Under the pieces are notes generated by a model. It searched no databases and was not told the DNA's origin. It worked only from the letters and a program-made list of their open reading frames with translations. From the NCBI GenBank assembly GCA_029557915.1, contig JAKQHS010000080.1:1-37397 (forward strand): 37,397 bases of DNA, written 5' to 3'. The DNA is from Bacteroidota bacterium. Lineage in GTDB: Bacteria; Bacteroidota; Bacteroidia; Chitinophagales; Saprospiraceae. Every line of letters begins with the position of its first letter. Positions within the stretch are counted from its first letter, which is position 1. Positions 1 through 8,152 of the stretch are shown in pieces. Position numbers and translations under genes: made by a program.

Positions 1-1505
1 GTCTATACCGTCAATTATTACGATGATTACGATTGGGAAGACAACGGCAGCAATGATGCCACCTACCGGGGTGGCTATGCCGATTACTTATCCGCCAATT
101 ATCCCTGGGTAAAAGGCAAACTCACCCGGTCTAAAAACGGAAGGCTCAACCAAAATGGAACAGCCCCATCCAGCTGGATGGATGACATTATCTTCTATGA
201 TATCGAGGGCAGGGAAATCCAGAAACAAAGCCTGCAGCAACTGGGCTATGTGGATACGCTCTGGCTGAAATACGATTTTCCAGGAAGGCTGAGGAAGACC
301 CAAAGGTCCCATATGAACAATACGACCCGGACCCTGATCACCGAACGGTTTGAATATGACCATGCCGGCAGATTGGTGGAGACCTTTCATAAGATCGGAA
401 CCCAGGCCGAACAAAAAATATCCAACCAAAGCTATAATGAAAGGGATGAGTTGTCGCAAAAGCAGTTAGCCTATTCCGGAGGAAACTATGGTCAATCCGT
501 TGACTACACCTATAATATCCGCAAATGGCTGACCCAGATCAATGATCCGGCAAGCTGCGGGGCAGACTTGTTTTCGGAGAAATTGGGCTATACGGACGCG
601 AATGCCAGCCTCGGTGCGACCGCAAAATACAACGGGAATATCGCCTGGGTCGAGTGGAGGACCGGTGCGAATTGTACCGTTGGGGGTGTGTCCCGGAACA
701 AGGCCGGGTACGGCTTTATCTATGACGGCCTGGACCGGATGACCGGCTCGAGGTACGGTGAAAATACCGGCTCCTGGACCAACCTGAACCGCTACAATGA
801 AAATCTGACTTATGACCTCAATGGTAATATCCTGACCCTGGGCAGGAGAGGATATATCAGTGCCGGCAACTGGAATACCATTGACACGCTGACCTATACC
901 TACGGCAATTCCTCCAATCCAAATTGGGGCACTACCATAGCCGACGGCTCCGGGAGCGCCCTGGGATATCCCAATACCACAGGTACCTTCAGCTTCGATG
1001 CCGCCGGCAACCAAACGACTTATTCTGCCAAAGGCATCACTTCCATAACCTACAATCACCTCAACCTTCCCACTAAATATACCTGGAGCGGTGGAAATAC
1101 TTTGGAAATACAATACGATGCATCAGGTAGAAAACTGGCCAAAGTACCGAGCACCGGCAATTCGAAAACCTATGTTGGAAGTATAGAATATAGCGCATCT
1201 GCCATCGAGGCCATTTATCACGCGGAAGGTCGGGCCAGACTGATCAGTTCAACTTGGGAATATGAGTATACAGTCAAGGACCACTTGGGCAATGCCCGGG
1301 TATATTTTAAATACAATGGCAGCATTTCATTCCTGCAAGAAAATCATTATTACCCATTCGGTATGGAGCAGGGAGGTTGGACAGCACCGTCCAGCCCGGA
1401 GAATGAGTATAAATACAATGGGAAGGAATTGAATGATGAATTTAGCTTGGGGATGTATGATTATGGGGCGAGGTGGTATGATCCGACATTAGGGAGATGG
1501 GGGCA
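1..1505 (+). repeat. RHS core direct repeat, copy A
   Basis: Bases 1-1505 match 3010-4511 closely with the same reading frame. One codon-sized length difference lies near 1095, so the offset falls from 3009 to 3006. Similarity stops at the core/tip junction, just after the GARWYDP codons. The last part also matches copy C from 7346. The repeat is coding sequence and could support recombination between cassettes. Confidence 0.93.
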
Positions 1506-2220
1506 GGTGGATCCGATGGCGGAGAAAAGAGCTTGGGTAAGTCTCTTTAGTTATGTACAGAATAATCCAATATTAAGGACTGATCCAACAGGGGCTTTAG
1601 ATGAAGGTCCAATAGATAGAATTTTAGGTTCGATAACAGCTGTACTCGATAATGCAACTGGAGGCTTCACAGGATTGAGAAAATTAGTGTCAAATAATTA
1701 TTCGGGAGACAAAAAGGATTTTAATGCAGGTTTAACACAAGGCGATATTGTTTCCCTTGCAGTAGGTACTGTTGAAGGCGCCTCGGGGGTGGCTATTGTA
1801 GAAGGAAGTGTGGCAGCGACAGTTGCTACTGGTGGACTAGCTATAGAAGTAGCTGCCCCAGCAGCTGTGATTGGTGGTGTCATGACAGCACACGGGACTA
1901 TGATGGCGGGAAGTGCAGCGAGGAATTTGGCAAAGGATAATGGAAGAGTTGAAATACAAGGATCTGGTGAGGGCAGAGGGAAACATAACAGAAAGCCTGA
2001 TTCTGAGGCTCAAGGGGATCATTCGGTTAGCAATAGCTCTGGTTCTACAACATACAGAAAAAATGATCAAAATCCTTCTGGATGGCAGGAGATATCACGA
2101 ACTAGAACAAAGGGTAAGCCTCATGGTGGTGTCGATCCTCCATACATTAAAGAGAGCGGAAAGCCGACGAGAAGAGCTAAGCCAAATGAAATACCAACAG
2201 ATTTAAGTAAAAACAAATAA
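1..2220 (+). CDS. RHS-repeat polymorphic toxin, cassette 1 (5' end outside window)
   Basis: The frame is open from base 1, so the protein starts upstream and 739 residues are visible. The visible core has YD-type repeats (YDHAGRL, YDLNGN, FDAAGN, YDASGR) and ends in the RHS-associated core: DHLGNARVYFKYNG, YYPFGM, YKYNGKE, YDYGARWYDP, GRWGQVDP, then a DPTG junction near base 1590. RHS cores of this kind form a shell around a C-terminal toxin. The tip after DPTG is about 210 residues, AT-rich and unrelated to the other two tips here. It has an Ala/Gly/Val-rich stretch (about bases 1735-1920) and a polar end with GKPHGGVDPPYIKE. That end recalls small RNase-like RHS tips such as polymorphic toxin type 24, but I hold that assignment loosely. 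The next gene starts 4 bases downstream and is the likely immunity gene. The ATG at 178 lies inside conserved core and is not a real start. Confidence 0.88.
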   Translation, partial: VYTVNYYDDYDWEDNGSNDATYRGGYADYLSANYPWVKGKLTRSKNGRLNQNGTAPSSWMDDIIFYDIEGREIQKQSLQQLGYVDTLWLKYDFPGRLRKTQRSHMNNTTRTLITERFEYDHAGRLVETFHKIGTQAEQKISNQSYNERDELSQKQLAYSGGNYGQSVDYTYNIRKWLTQINDPASCGADLFSEKLGYTDANASLGATAKYNGNIAWVEWRTGANCTVGGVSRNKAGYGFIYDGLDRMTGSRYGENTGSWTNLNRYNENLTYDLNGNILTLGRRGYISAGNWNTIDTLTYTYGNSSNPNWGTTIADGSGSALGYPNTTGTFSFDAAGNQTTYSAKGITSITYNHLNLPTKYTWSGGNTLEIQYDASGRKLAKVPSTGNSKTYVGSIEYSASAIEAIYHAEGRARLISSTWEYEYTVKDHLGNARVYFKYNGSISFLQENHYYPFGMEQGGWTAPSSPENEYKYNGKELNDEFSLGMYDYGARWYDPTLGRWGQVDPMAEKRAWVSLFSYVQNNPILRTDPTGALDEGPIDRILGSITAVLDNATGGFTGLRKLVSNNYSGDKKDFNAGLTQGDIVSLAVGTVEGASGVAIVEGSVAATVATGGLAIEVAAPAAVIGGVMTAHGTMMAGSAARNLAKDNGRVEIQGSGEGRGKHNRKPDSEAQGDHSVSNSSGSTTYRKNDQNPSGWQEISRTRTKGKPHGGVDPPYIKESGKPTRRAKPNEIPTDLSKNK

Positions 2221-2224
2221 GTCT

Positions 2225-2695
2225 ATGTGCGAGATAGAGAAGGCAACCGGAATTTCTTTTAATGAAATTAATTGGACGGAATGCAAAATTCATGCTATTG
2301 CATTTAACGATGAAGAATTTGAATTTCTTTTAGATATTGATTACTTGGGAAAATGGATTGAAATGGAAAGTGGCTACAATTATAATATTTCAATTGCTAC
2401 ATTAGTTTTTAAGAATGTTTGGGATTTGAATTTATCATTGGAGTATAATGTTGATTTGTTTATTCAGGAAATTGACCGATCCAACCCAACTTTACCCAGA
2501 AATTCGAAATACGTATGCGGAATGGAATATGAATGGGAAGTAAAAACAATCAATGGTGAAATTACGTTTAAGTCGACAGGGATGGAATTATATATCAGAC
2601 AAACATTCCCATTGACTACAAAATCTTCACTAACGCTAAAAGAACGATCAGGTTATTCCTTTAGTAAATCAGGTAATAAATTATCCATTTATTAG
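2225..2695 (+). CDS. Candidate immunity protein for RHS cassette 1
   Basis: A 156-residue acidic protein, probably cytoplasmic: no signal peptide or membrane helix is visible. It starts 4 bases after the stop of the cassette 1 toxin gene, the usual place for the cognate immunity gene. The N-terminal half is rich in aromatic and acidic residues (NEINWTECKIHAIAFNDEEF), as in many SMI1/SUKH-like or Imm-family proteins, and the C-terminal end has LKERSGYSFSKSGNKL. I recognise no named family. The gene is AT-rich, like the toxin tip and unlike the RHS core, which fits acquisition of tip and partner as a unit. The role is inferred from position only. Confidence 0.6.
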   Translation: MCEIEKATGISFNEINWTECKIHAIAFNDEEFEFLLDIDYLGKWIEMESGYNYNISIATLVFKNVWDLNLSLEYNVDLFIQEIDRSNPTLPRNSKYVCGMEYEWEVKTINGEITFKSTGMELYIRQTFPLTTKSSLTLKERSGYSFSKSGNKLSIY

Positions 2696-2730
2696 GTAAA
2701 AGTATCAACAGTCCAAGCTTGGGAGGAAAC

Positions 2731-2764
2731 TGTAAAGGCCCCCTAAAACTTCAGACATAGTTAC
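2731..2764 (+). repeat. Solo IS3-type terminal sequence (relic)
   Basis: This 34-bp stretch matches the left end of the intact IS3 element at 5757-5790 at 30 of 34 positions (both TGTAA..GCCCCCTAAA..TTCAGACATAGTTAC). Similarity then stops, and no transposase gene follows. A weak inverted match (AACTTCAG near 2748 against CTGAAGTT near 2804) hints at a short deletion derivative or MITE-like remnant. It lies just upstream of the truncated N terminus of RHS cassette 2 and may mark the event that cut that cassette. Confidence 0.6.
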
Positions 2765-2820
2765 GAAAGGAATATTTCCTTAATAACAACTGAAAGTAGA
2801 ACACTGAAGTTTCGTCTGAG

Positions 2821-5319
2821 ATGAAACTGTTATGCTTGAAATCTTGCGGTTTCCGGATATTTACCAAATACGATATCTTAGGACGAGTGATTATTACGGG
2901 CAAACATACGACCAGCTCAAATCCAACCGGTTCGGAGCAGCTCTATGAAACGGCTTCCGGCTCGGGATATTTTTATACCTCATCGGCTTTCCCCACCTCT
3001 TCCATCGAGGTCTATACCGTCAATTATTAAGATGATTACGATTGGGAAGACAACGGCAGCAATGATGCCACCTACCGGGGCGGATATGCCGATTATTTAA
3101 GTTCAAATTATCCTTGGGTGAGAGGCAAACTCACCCGGTCTAAAAACGGCAGGCTCAACCAAAACGGAACGGCGCCCTCCACCTGGATGGATGACATCCT
3201 CTTTTACGATATCGAGGGTAGGGAAATCCAGAAACAAAGCCTGCAGCAACTGGGATATACCGATACGACCTGGCTGAAATACGATTTTCCCGGCAGACTG
3301 AGGAAGAGCCAATGGTCCCATATGAACAATACGACCCGGACCCTGATCTCGGAGCGCTTTGAATACGACCATGCGGGTAGGCTGGTGGAGACCTTTCATA
3401 AGATCGGAACGCAAGCCGAACAAAAAATCTCCAACCAGAGCTATAATGAAAGGGACGAGTTGTCGCAAAAGCAGTTAGTCTATTCAGGAGGAAACTATGG
3501 CCAGTCTATTGATTACATCTATAATATCCGCAAATGGCTGACCCAGATCAATGATCCGGCAAGCTGCGGGGCAGACTTGTTTTCGGAGAAATTGGGCTAT
3601 ACGGACGCGAATGCGAGCCTCAGCGCGAGCGCAAAATACAACGGGAATATTGCCTGGATCGAATGGAGGACCGGGGCGAATTGTACCGTTGGGGGCCTGT
3701 CCCGGAACAAGGCCGGGTACGGCTTTATCTATGACGGACTGGACCGGATGACCGGCTCCAGGTACGGAGAAAATACCGGCTCCTGGACCAACCTGAACCG
3801 CTACAATGAAAACCTAACTTATGATCTTAATGGAAATATCCTGACCCTGGGCAGGAGAGGATATATCAGCGCCGGCAACTGGAATACCATTGACACCCTG
3901 ACCTATACCTACGGCAATCCCACCAATCCAAATTGGGCCACTACCATAGCCGACGGGTCCGGAAGCGCCCTGGGATATCCCAATACTTCAGGTACCTTCA
4001 GCTTTGATGCCGCCGGCAATCAAACGACTTATTCTGCCAAAGGCATCACTGCTATAACTTACAATCACTTAAATCTTCCCACTAAATACACCTGGGCGGG
4101 ATCAAACATTGAAATACAATATGATGCTGCCGGCCGTAAGCTCAAAAAAATACCCAGTACCGGCAATGCTAAAACCTATGTAGGAGGTATTGAATACAGC
4201 GCCTCTGCTATTGAAGCTATTTATCACCCGGAGGGAAGGGCCAGGTTGATCAGCAGTACCTGGGAATATGAATATGGTATCAAAGACCATCTAGGCAATC
4301 CTAGAGTATATTTTAAATACAATGGGAGCATTTCTTTCCTGCAGGAAAATCATTATTACCCATTTGGAATGGAGCAGGGTGAGTGGACTGCACCGTCCAG
4401 CCCGGAGAATAAGTATAAATACAATGGGAAGGAATTGAATGATGAATTTAGCTTGGGCCTTTATGACTATGGGGCGAGGTGGTATGATCCAGTAGTGGGG
4501 AGGTGGACAAGTGTGGACCCATTAGCCCAGTTATACCCAAGCGTTTCACCATACGCTTACGGACTGAATAACCCCATGTTTTGGACAGACCCGACAGGAA
4601 TGACTGTTGAACCGGGAAGCCAAAAAGAGTGGGATAAACAAAAACAGAATGTCGTAGGCGAACGTGATAAACTACAAAGCAAAATAGATGGATTAAATGC
4701 CAAAGCAACAGCCAAAGGTTGGAGTGCTGAAAAACTTGCAGGAAAAATTGGCAATATGCAAGACAGGGTTAATAGTTTAAATGGGACTATTGACAATTTA
4801 GGTACATTAGAAGCAAGTTCGCAGGTTTACGCCTTAAAGTCAGGAGCAGGGGAAGAAGGAGGAACTACTTACGACCCGTCAACAGGTAATATTGTATTCA
4901 GCTATGATGGTACAGCTAATTTTGTTCACGAAACCACACACGGAGGGCAATTTGAATCTGGTGATATAGGCTTTGACACTAAAACAGGTATGAATTATGG
5001 TAGCGACGTGTTTGATGAAGTAGCGGCATATAATGCTCAATTTGGATATAGTCCTTCTTCCGTATCAGGATTAACGTCATCTTCTACGGCTAAATCCTTT
5101 GGTGGCATTACGACATCTTGGGTACAGGGTATAACCAAATCAGATGGTTCTAAAATATATGCACCGGGCGGAAGTGCAAATACAGGTATTTCCCCTGTCA
5201 ATATGGGTACTAATAGAGATGGTTTAATAAAAGCATATCCACATCAAAAGAGTGTACTATCAACGGTTCCTGCATCATTTACATTGAAAGACCTTCCAAC
5301 AATTTATTATAAGAAATGA
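2821..5319 (+). pseudogene. RHS polymorphic toxin, cassette 2: N-truncated, one nonsense codon, zinc-peptidase tip
   Basis: RHS sequence begins around FTKYDILGRV (about base 2860), just after a non-homologous junction, so the N-terminal part of the core is missing. The frame is continuous from 2821 to 5319 except for one TAA at 3028-3030, where cassette 1 has TAC (NYYDDYDWED). The core then runs through YYPFGM and YDYGARWYDP to a DPTG junction near 4594. The roughly 240-residue tip has a coiled-coil segment (bases 4618-4800), then HETTH at 4927-4941 and DEVAAYNAQF at 5014-5043. Together these resemble the HExxH...E zinc site of gluzincin-type peptidases. The GTG at 3118 could restart translation, but it lies within core sequence and is unlikely to be a native start. 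The most economical reading is a silent or displaced toxin cassette. Its partner lipoprotein gene overlaps the stop codon. Confidence 0.82.
3010..4511 (+). repeat. RHS core direct repeat, copy B
   Basis: Copy of 1-1505 (see copy A). Differences are mostly synonymous or conservative. The main exceptions are the nonsense change at 3028-3030 and the one-codon shortening near 4100. Confidence 0.93.
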
Positions 5320-5666
5320 TGAAAAGAATATTGATTTTATCTTTTATTGCATTGATTTCTTGTAATACTTCCAAGAATATTACAATGGGAACGTATCAAA
5401 AGAAAGGAGTAGATTTTTTTCACTCTTTAAAATTGAATAGTACGGATAGTGCCTTTATATTGACCAAAAAATATTTTGAAGTTAATTCTTCTTGTACAGG
5501 AAAATGGCGACAGAAAGGCGATACTATATTTTTACAATGTAATGAAGAAAAAGAGATTAGTGCGGTACTTTCAGGTGGTTATATGAACCAACGAGAATAT
5601 AAGGTTATAATAAAAAACAGAGATAAATTAAAACTTGATAATGTTGTTTTAAAGAGAAAGCAATAA
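5316..5666 (+). CDS. Small lipoprotein, candidate immunity to the cassette 2 peptidase tip
   Basis: A 116-residue protein with a short lipoprotein signal: MMKRILILSFIALISC, with the lipobox Cys at residue 16. The mature part is small, Lys-rich and probably beta-rich, with two more Cys (SSCTGKW and LQCNEE) that could form a disulfide. The ATG overlaps the toxin stop as ATGA; a second ATG follows directly at 5319. Tight coupling to the HExxH toxin tip suggests an inhibitor of that peptidase. A membrane-anchored periplasmic inhibitor would make sense if the toxin acts in the periplasm, but this is inference. I recognise no named family. The gene is AT-rich like the tip, and a hairpin terminator follows directly. 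Confidence 0.68.
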   Translation: MMKRILILSFIALISCNTSKNITMGTYQKKGVDFFHSLKLNSTDSAFILTKKYFEVNSSCTGKWRQKGDTIFLQCNEEKEISAVLSGGYMNQREYKVIIKNRDKLKLDNVVLKRKQ

Positions 5667-5672
5667 CCAAAT

Positions 5673-5700
5673 ACGCCAGGCTTACAGCTTGGCGTTTTTT
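5673..5700 (+). terminator. Intrinsic terminator after cassette 2 partner gene
   Basis: A hairpin with arms ACGCCAGGCT and AGCTTGGCGT (9 of 10 Watson-Crick pairs plus one G-T), a 3-4 base loop and a following run of six T, starting 7 bases after the lipoprotein stop. Confidence 0.8.
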
Positions 5701-5808
5701 GTTTATCAAAAGTTTACTTTTCCGTCCAATAAATCTTTCATTCTTTTTTTGGTCAGTGTAACAGCCCCCTAAATTTTCAGACATAGTTACAAAAAAATTT
5801 TAGTAATT

Positions 5809-6144
5809 ATGGACATGAAAACCACATCAAATGGAGTCCGGAAATTTACCCGGGAAGAAAAACTTCGAATTCTTAAGGAAGCGAAACACCAGGGAGTAAA
5901 AGTCACTCTGGAGAAGTACGACCTCTATCCGGCAACTTACTATTTTTGGAAGAAAAAACTCCTGGTCTACGGCGAGGAGGGGCTGCAGCATGCCAGTTTT
6001 AAAGACCGTGAAATGAAAATCCGGGCCTTGGAGAAGGAAAATGAGCAGCTCAAGATCCTGCTTGCAGAAAGGGACCTTGAAAGCAAGCTGAAGGATGAGT
6101 TGTTAAAAAAAAGATATCCCGAACTGAAAAGGAAATCCTTGTGA
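5809..6144 (+). CDS. IS3-family transposase OrfA (DNA-binding subunit)
   Basis: A 111-residue protein with the OrfA layout: a helix-turn-helix in the first ~55 residues (FTREEKLRILKEAKHQG ... YPATYYFWKKKL) and a leucine-zipper-like coiled coil from about residue 65 (ALEKENEQLKILLAERDLE). OrfA proteins bind the IS ends and pair with OrfB to give active transposase. The start is the ATG at 5809; another Met lies two codons later. The stop overlaps the GTG start of orfB as GTGA, which points to translational coupling. The OrfAB fusion typical of IS3 elements would need a frameshift, and I see no strong slippery site beyond an A-rich run near 6107. Confidence 0.9.
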   Translation: MDMKTTSNGVRKFTREEKLRILKEAKHQGVKVTLEKYDLYPATYYFWKKKLLVYGEEGLQHASFKDREMKIRALEKENEQLKILLAERDLESKLKDELLKKRYPELKRKSL

Positions 6145-7244
6145 GAGACTTTATGGCCTTTGGATTGAGGCGTGACCGGTGCCTGGATATCACAGGGATG
6201 ACCCGGAATGAGTTTTACTATCAGGAAAAAGGAGTAAAGCCTGGTAAAAGGCCATCTTCGATGACCCGATGGCGAGATCCCCGTACCCTGCAGGAATACC
6301 TGGTACCGAACCAGGAGGTGGTGAAAAAGGTAGTGGAAATTAAACTGAATCCGGACCTGCCCAAATGGTATCGCCTGATCACGGCTACCTTACAATTACT
6401 TGGGTATTATATCAATCATAAGAAGTTATTCCGGATGATGAAGGAGTATTTATTGCTGGAAGATCCCAGAAGGCGAAAAGGACGGGAGTTTGTGGCCTAT
6501 CGGCGCGTATGCCCGGTAGGGCCTTTGTGTATTCTGGAAATGGATATCAAATACGTCTGGATATACGAACAAAGGAGGTATGCCTTTATTCTGACCATCT
6601 TAGATACCTTTACCCGGTATGCCCTTCATTGGAAGGTAGGATTTAGCATGAAAGCAAGCCAGGTTAAGGACGTTTGGGAATATGTGGTGGTTGAGTATTT
6701 GCAACCCGTTCGAATCAAAATGGCAGACGTTGAAGTGGAGGTAAGAAGTGATAATGGAACACAACTGGCTGCCCAGGAGGTAGCTGCCTTTTTTAAAGAC
6801 AATAACATTCGCCATGTATTCACTCACCCCTATACCCCTGAGGAAAACGGCCATATCGAAAGTTTTCATGCAGTCCTGTCTGACGCTTTACAGAACGATC
6901 GGTTTACGAGCCTTTCCCAACTTGAAGACCGATTGAACAGGTTCTATACGACCTACAACAATGACCGAAGCCACAGTGGAACAAAAGGGATTCCTCCCGC
7001 CAAATTCTGGGCGCTCCATAAAATGGGCAAGGTAGAGGTCAGGTACCTGGATAATCGCCGGGCAAAAATCATCATTAAGGTCCCATTCCAGGACATCATC
7101 ACCTTTCCTGGAATCGATCAATATGACTATCGGGCAAAGCAAACCAGAAGGAGACCCTCGCCTTATTTTGAGGCTCTCGATGAGCCGAAAAATAAATATG
7201 CATTGGTAGGCCTACACAATACATTCGAATCGACATCGGTATAA
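6141..7244 (+). CDS. IS3-family transposase OrfB (DDE integrase-core catalytic subunit)
   Basis: 367 residues from a GTG start that overlaps the orfA stop; an in-frame ATG at 6153 is the alternative. The middle and C-terminal part is an rve integrase core with DDE residues in LEMDIKYVW, RSDNGTQLA and EENGHIESFH. A YNNDRSHSGTKGIPPAKFW segment follows, which is typical of IS3/IS481-type enzymes. The N-terminal ~140 residues are the usual HTH_21-like linker. No internal stop or frameshift is visible, so this copy could be active. It sits inside the third RHS cassette and cuts off most of its core. Confidence 0.92.
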   Translation: MRDFMAFGLRRDRCLDITGMTRNEFYYQEKGVKPGKRPSSMTRWRDPRTLQEYLVPNQEVVKKVVEIKLNPDLPKWYRLITATLQLLGYYINHKKLFRMMKEYLLLEDPRRRKGREFVAYRRVCPVGPLCILEMDIKYVWIYEQRRYAFILTILDTFTRYALHWKVGFSMKASQVKDVWEYVVVEYLQPVRIKMADVEVEVRSDNGTQLAAQEVAAFFKDNNIRHVFTHPYTPEENGHIESFHAVLSDALQNDRFTSLSQLEDRLNRFYTTYNNDRSHSGTKGIPPAKFWALHKMGKVEVRYLDNRRAKIIIKVPFQDIITFPGIDQYDYRAKQTRRRPSPYFEALDEPKNKYALVGLHNTFESTSV

Positions 7245-7345
7245 AGCACACCGTCAGTCGACCCTCGCCGATCCAAAGGTATCGACGAATTCAATTGATT
7301 TCTTAACTTAGATAATTATTGTCTGAATAATAGGGGGCTGAATCA

Positions 7346-7585
7346 GGCAATGCCCGGGTATATTTTAAATACAATGGAAGCATTTCATTCCTGCAAGAAA
7401 ATCATTATTACCCATTTGGTATGGAGCAGGGAGGATGGACAGCACCGACCAGTCCGGAAAATAAGTATAAATATAATGGGAAGGAATATAATGATGATTT
7501 TAGTCTGGGGCTATACGATTATGGGGCCAGGTGGTATGATCCGGCCGTAGGTAGATGGGGACAAGTTGACCCATCAGCGGAGAAA
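7346..7585 (+). repeat. RHS core direct repeat, copy C (short)
   Basis: About 240 bp matching 1288-1531 of copy A (from GGCAATGCCCGGG to the GQVDP..AEK codons). Only the last ~80 codons of the core remain, starting exactly at the IS3 right end. Confidence 0.88.
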
Positions 7586-8133
7586 ATGAATGATTGGAGT
7601 CCTTACAATTATGGATTTAATGATCCAATAAAAATGATAGATCCCGACGGAAAGAACCCAATTAAGGGTCTTAAAGCTTTATACAATGTAGGGAAAAAAG
7701 CTTACCAAGTGTTTAAAACTACTGGCAAACTTAATGTGGGTACAATTGGAAAAGCTTTGAAAAGTGAAGCTTTGGATATAGTTGATAATGTTAAAACACT
7801 TGGTGATGATGAAGCTTCCTCTGTAAATAAAGTTATTGCAGTGGTTGATTTAGTAACAGGATTTGGGGATGAAGCCAGAAATTCGGGAAATCCTTTGGGG
7901 TCATTGAGGATTTTGCGAAGAGAGCGCCAAAAAAAGGTAAGCGGGCAACAGAAAAAACTAATGCTACTCAACATTTAGACGAAATATTAACAGCTAAAGA
8001 AAAGGCAAAAAAAGAAAGACCAAGTATATCCTCTGGTGAATGGGAAGGTGCAAAAAAAAGACCCAAACAACACAAAATTGAAAATACCGACAAATCAGAA
8101 CAAAGAGAAGATTATCGAAATAGAAGATTATAA
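7346..8133 (+). pseudogene. RHS polymorphic toxin, cassette 3: core cut by IS3, tip frameshifted
   Basis: The frame begins at the IS edge with GNARVYFKYNG and passes through YYPFGM and YDYGARWYDP to DPDGKNPIKG. Read straight on, it stops at 7978 after a basic, unlikely tail. In the +1 frame after the G4 run at 7897-7900 the sequence continues as VIEDFAKRAPKKGKR ... SSGEWEGAKKRPKQHKIEN to a stop at 8131-8133. That is much more like a real toxin end (Lys/Arg-rich, TNATQHLDEIL). Adding one G to the run would restore a continuous tip. The cassette therefore has no start, a truncated core and a frameshift. I do not recognise the tip family. The partner gene would be the TPR gene at 8153. Confidence 0.75.
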
Positions 8134-8152
8134 TTTTAAATTTGTAGATATT

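Larger units (their letters stand above)
5757..7345 (+). mobile_element. IS3-family insertion sequence, complete
   Basis: About 1.59 kb with two transposase genes and imperfect terminal inverted repeats. The left end reads TGTAACAGCCCCCT and the right end, reversed, reads TGATTCAGCCCCCT, so the element has TG...CA ends. The match continues inward through TTCAGACA. The outer flanks are GTCAG on the left and GGCAAT on the right and show no target duplication. The right flank is RHS core (GNARVYF) while the left flank is not, so the two sides were not adjacent before insertion. A deletion or rearrangement has happened next to this copy. Confidence 0.88.

Noticed and set aside
178-180. ATG as the start of RHS cassette 1
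   Set aside because: The frame is open to base 1 and the upstream codons match the core of cassette 2, so the gene begins outside the window.
3028-3030. TAA as a recoded or read-through codon
   Set aside because: No pyrrolysine or selenocysteine context applies to TAA, and the parallel copy has TAC. A nonsense mutation is simpler.
3118-3120. GTG as a genuine start of a separate RHS gene
   Set aside because: It lies inside conserved core. The preceding codons back to about 2860 are homologous to RHS and are interrupted only by the TAA at 3028.
8036-8152. N-terminal extension of the TPR gene
   Set aside because: These codons overlap the frame-restored tail of the toxin tip and look non-TPR (Lys/Asn-rich). 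The ATG at 8153 is a better start.
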